DNA of 8,801 nt from Rhodobacteraceae bacterium UBA1943 (lineage in GTDB: Bacteria; Pseudomonadota; Alphaproteobacteria; Rhodobacterales; Rhodobacteraceae): NCBI GenBank assembly GCA_002336845.1, contig DDEX01000018.1, forward strand, positions 5,940 to 14,740, read 5' to 3'. The translations under genes and the position numbers were made by a program. The notes beneath the pieces are model-generated. The model was not told the origin of the DNA. It saw nothing but the letters and a program-made list of their open reading frames with translations, and did no database searches. Of this stretch, positions 5,311-8,801 are shown piece by piece (the stretch's first letter is position 1; each line of letters starts with the position of its first letter).

Positions 5311-5343
5311 CTCACCCCGCCCCTCTCCCCCAAGGGGAGAGGG
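5311..5343. repeat. C-rich hairpin repeat between converging genes
   Basis: CTCACCCCGC is followed by CCCTCTCCCC (5321-5330), the loop CAA and GGGGAGAGGG (5334-5343), a perfect 10-bp stem. The CCCTCACCCC...CCCTCTCCCC-AAGGGGAGAGGG pattern resembles a palindromic element I recall as scattered between genes in many high-GC proteobacteria; copy number in this genome cannot be seen. It lies between the stops of the AHSA1 gene (5276) and the molybdopterin-binding gene (5348) and may help end both transcripts, although no U-run follows the stem. Confidence 0.6.
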
Positions 5344-5347
5344 CGCA

Positions 5348-6342
5348 TCACGGCTCTCTTGGCTGCGGTCTTTGCGGAATTTCCTTCAGCAGCCCGCCCA
5401 CGCCCATCGCGGCGATATCGTCATCGGCAACGGTCAGGCCACAGGCCAGCCGTTCCAACACCCAGTCGGCCCCGTTCAGGGCGGGGCTGCGGGCGCAGCC
5501 GGGCAGGCCGATGACGGGCCGCCCGCGCTGTTCGCCCAGAAACAACAGGTTGCCGGGATCGACCGGCATCCCGAACCGCGTCACCTGCCCGCCCGCCGCC
5601 CGCACTCCCTCTGGTGCCGTGTCGTAAAGGTCAGAGGTGGCAGAGCCGGTCAATATAAGCGCAATCTCGCCCGGCAGATCGCGCAAGGCGCTGGCGATCG
5701 CGGCGCTGTCATGCGGCACCACGCGGGCCTCGGCCAGTTCCATGCCCAGCGCGCGCAGCCGCCCCTCGACCACGCGGCGGCCCTTGGCGGTCAGCTTTTC
5801 CTCCTGCCCCGGAACTTCGGTCAGGATCAGCCCGGCGGTCTTGCGCAGGACGGGCAGGATGCGCAGGGCCACCCACGCAGCCTCGCAAGCCGCATTCAGG
5901 GCCTCGGCCGGTACGGCATAGGCGATGATCTTGACGGTTCCGGCCAGCATTCCCGGTGTCACCCGCTGCAAGGGTGGCAGCGTGGCCAGCGTGATTGCGG
6001 GGTGAATGCGGTTCAGGCGCAAGACGGCAGCGGCATCGACCGCGGCAAGCCCGGCATGGGTGGCATTCAGGTTCACCCGGCCGGTGAAGGCGCCCCCCAC
6101 CACCAGCCCCTGCCCCGCCGCATCGGGCACCACGGCGGAGGCCAACCGCGCGGCGGCGGTATCTTCGGCCACATCTCCGGGCTCTAGCCGCGCCACGACC
6201 ACCTCGGTCAACCCTCCGTCCCGCAGCAGCGACAGCTCGCCGGCGCCCAGAACCATGCCCTTGCGCAACCGCCCTGCGGTCAAAGGCACCGAATGGGCCA
6301 GTATCGCCCCCTCGGCCTGATCCAGCGGGACGGGGCCGAACT

Positions 6343-6346
<4 letters not shown>
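5348..6346 (-). CDS. Molybdopterin-binding protein (MoeA/MogA-like domain)
   Basis: This is a 332-residue cytoplasmic protein. Its first 70 residues (MKFGPVPLDQAEGAILAHSV, then GRLRKGMVLGAGELSLLRDG and VARLEPGDV) resemble the N-terminal region of MoeA-type proteins. Residues from about 165 to 300 form a MoaB/Mog-like molybdopterin-binding domain with ILTGSATSDLYDTAPEGV (231-248) and PVIGLPGCARSPALNG (277-292), equivalent to the glycine-rich and LPG loops of MoeA. ATG at 6346 overlaps the TGA of the XdhC-family gene as ATGA, so the two are coupled. In related proteins this module is fused to a C-terminal MocA-like nucleotidyltransferase; here the protein ends at QRPQPREP with no such domain. 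A role in handling or tailoring molybdenum cofactor for an XdhC-dependent hydroxylase is inferred from family and neighbour. Confidence 0.86.
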
Positions 6347-7314
<968 letters not shown>

Positions 7315-7431
7315 GCGCTCTCCCCGCCGTGCAATCTGCCCTGTCGGGGCCGCAGCGGCCATTGTCCAAAGGTCGCGCATGACAAGGCCCCAAGGCAAGC
7401 GCCCCGGGGCCCTTTCGCGATGAATTGCCGG

Positions 7432-8801
7432 TTACTTGCCGGTTTTCATCAGGGGCGTGATCACCCGCACCACCACCCGGCGGTTCGCGCGTTCATCCCT
7501 CTGGGTGTCGATCAGCAGTTCGCTTTCGCCATAGCCCTGCACCACCATGTTTTCCGGCGGAATATCGAAATACTCGGTCAAGGCCAGCGCCACCGATTCC
7601 GCGCGCCGGTCGGACAGGGCAAGGTTCATCGCGGCATTGCCGACGGCATCCGTATGCCCCTCGATCAGGAAGACTTCGGCAGGGTTCGCCTCCAGCAAGT
7701 CCTGCATCAGGCCGCCCAGCGCGGCAAGATTGTCGGCCTCGCCCGCCTTGATCGCCGATTTGCCCGAATCGAAGGTCACGTTGTCAACGTCGATCGTGGC
7801 GGCCAGCGCCCGCACCTCGGGAATTTCGCGAATCTGGCGCAGGCTGAACTTGCGGCCTGCCTTCGACGCCTCTTTCGCCGCCAGCGCCGCCTTGAGCGCC
7901 GCGTTGCCATCCGAGGTCGAGATCGTCACCCGGTCCTTGCGCGGCTTGGGCAGCTTGGTGACGATGACGGGTTCTTCCTCGTAGAAATCGTCGATCAGCA
8001 CGATTTCGCGGCCATGCCGGTCGTATTGCGTGCGGCGCAACACACGGCCCGAGGCGTCGCGGATGGTGACGATCTGGGTGCCGTCGCGGCGTTCCACGAT
8101 GCTGCGGGTCGAACCGTCGCGGAAGGTTTCGGTCCGCACGGTCGAGCCGGGACGGCGCAGGATGGTGTCGTCGTCCTTGTACACCTCATAGGTGCCATCC
8201 GGGCGCAGCACCACGATGCGGTCGCCGGTGTTCGACACGACGCGACGTTCGTCCTTGCGGCCCTGGTTGATCACCGTGCCGACCACAAGCGCGCCCAGCA
8301 CGACAAGGCCCACCTTTTCCAGATCGGACAGGCCGGATTTCTTGCCATCGCGCAGCGTGACCGGCGGGGCCGCGAACTCCTGATCAGACTTGCGGCTGTC
8401 GCGGTCGGTCAGGGTTTCAATCTGCACGGCGGCATCCTTGGGCGCGGGCAGATCGGCCAGCTTGCCCAGATCGCCCTCGGTGGCGGGCGGCGTGTGGGTT
8501 TCAGCCAAGGCTGCGGCTTCCAGCCCCTCCGGCTTGACCGAATTGGGATCAGCCAGAATTTCCGACAGGTTCTCAACCTGGGTCGGTGTCACGGCCGGGG
8601 CATCGACCGGGGTTGCCTCGGCAGCCGCCGGATCTGGGGCGGCGGTGGCCAGACCGGCGGCGGGATCTTTGACCTCGGCGCTGGGTTCCGGCAGCGTCAC
8701 GGTCGGCGGCGCGGTATCTTCGGCGGCCTGTTCAGGGGTCGCGGCCGGGTCGGTTGCTGCCTCTGCGGGCTGTTCCGTGGTTGCAGCCTGATCGGCGGGT
8801 G
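7432..8801 (-). CDS. OmpA-family peptidoglycan-binding protein, N-terminus outside the window
   Basis: At least 455 residues are visible. The frame stays open through base 8801, so the GTG at 8700 is probably internal and the true start with any signal peptide lies beyond the window. Counting from the 8700 codon, residues 1-90 (and the 33 before them) are Ala/Pro/Glu/Thr-rich and low-complexity. A hydrophobic segment follows (VGLVVLGALVVGTVI, 130-144), then a beta-rich region with Gly turns at 169, 185, 196, 207, 218 and 230, then a basic linker. The C-terminal OmpA domain spans about 305-415. GHTDAVG (Asp351) and NLALSDRRA (Arg366) place the Asp and Arg 15 residues apart, as in the known diaminopimelate-binding pair, and a closing RANRRVVVRVI follows. 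It probably acts in the cell envelope, linking membrane to peptidoglycan. This looks like a family common in Rhodobacterales. No convincing terminator follows the TAA stop. Confidence 0.9.
   Translation of the reverse strand, partial: PADQAATTEQPAEAATDPAATPEQAAEDTAPPTVTLPEPSAEVKDPAAGLATAAPDPAAAEATPVDAPAVTPTQVENLSEILADPNSVKPEGLEAAALAETHTPPATEGDLGKLADLPAPKDAAVQIETLTDRDSRKSDQEFAAPPVTLRDGKKSGLSDLEKVGLVVLGALVVGTVINQGRKDERRVVSNTGDRIVVLRPDGTYEVYKDDDTILRRPGSTVRTETFRDGSTRSIVERRDGTQIVTIRDASGRVLRRTQYDRHGREIVLIDDFYEEEPVIVTKLPKPRKDRVTISTSDGNAALKAALAAKEASKAGRKFSLRQIREIPEVRALAATIDVDNVTFDSGKSAIKAGEADNLAALGGLMQDLLEANPAEVFLIEGHTDAVGNAAMNLALSDRRAESVALALTEYFDIPPENMVVQGYGESELLIDTQRDERANRRVVVRVITPLMKTGK

Noticed and set aside
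5294..6187. 297-residue plus-strand frame starting at the hairpin repeat
   Set aside because: It is antisense to the molybdopterin-binding protein, reads through the C-rich repeat as protein, and is Gly/Gln/His-rich without a family signature.
7348..7360. Palindrome GGCCGC-A-GCGGCC upstream of the XdhC-family gene
   Set aside because: It is made only of G and C around one A in a high-GC spacer, so chance is likely. No promoter boxes lie at a suitable distance.
7315..7398. 28-residue N-terminal extension of the XdhC-family protein
   Set aside because: The GGGGAGAG sequence directly before ATG 7314 decides the start. The extension is not family-like and has no ribosome-binding site.
7384..7414. 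Possible terminator hairpin after the OmpA-family gene (GGCCCC with GGGGCC, 14-base loop)
   Set aside because: The stem is only 6 bp with a long loop, overlaps the competing palindrome GCCCCGGGGC, and no U-run follows on the minus strand.

Overview
The window is high-GC alphaproteobacterial chromosome. Protein flavour and gene order point to the Rhodobacterales (Rhodobacteraceae/Paracoccaceae): a cysI-cysH-DUF934-fpr series, a stand-alone infC whose product begins ARRPHNAPPQR, an XdhC/molybdopterin-binding pair, and an OmpA protein with an SNTGDRIVV/DGTYEV region. This assignment rests on recognition of the sequences, not on a search.

Region 1 (1-2976, + strand) is assimilatory sulfur reduction. 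It holds the C-terminal 314 residues of a siroheme/[4Fe-4S] nitrite/sulfite reductase (cysI), an iron-sulfur APS/PAPS reductase (cysH), a DUF934 protein, and a ferredoxin/flavodoxin-NADP+ reductase (fpr). The first three overlap by 11 and 4 bases. CysH would make sulfite and CysI would reduce it to sulfide. No CysJ-type flavoprotein is visible, so Fpr with a small carrier is a plausible electron source. The series ends at a strong two-way terminator (3004-3037).

Region 2 (3053-4445) holds two genes that diverge from a 204-base spacer. On the minus strand is a small membrane-anchored protein built of ten exact 11-residue Ala-rich units. On the plus strand is infC (IF-3), which appears to start at CTG, 8 bases after a Shine-Dalgarno sequence. 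A perfect 8-bp inverted repeat lies over its likely -10 box. infC ends at an intrinsic terminator, and rpmI-rplT do not follow.

Region 3 (4458-5276, + strand) is an ArsR-family repressor overlapping an AHSA1/SRPBCC-domain protein by 77 bases. Two copies of an 18-bp imperfect dyad lie at the repressor promoter and start codon, suggesting autoregulation. The mRNA may be leaderless.

Region 4 (5348-7314, - strand) is an XdhC/CoxI-family molybdenum-cofactor chaperone followed, with an ATGA overlap, by a MoeA/MogA-like molybdopterin-binding protein. A C-rich hairpin repeat separates this pair from the converging region 3. No molybdoenzyme is in view.

Region 5 (7432-8801, - strand) is an OmpA-family protein whose N-terminus lies outside the window. 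It has an Ala/Pro/Glu-rich stretch, a hydrophobic segment, a beta ladder of Gly-Thr/Ser turns, and a peptidoglycan-binding OmpA domain. No RNA gene, CRISPR array, insertion sequence or prophage was seen. No spacer exceeds 300 bases. Most of the window looks like ordinary core genome, and the best novelty is in regulation and in the 11-residue repeat protein.
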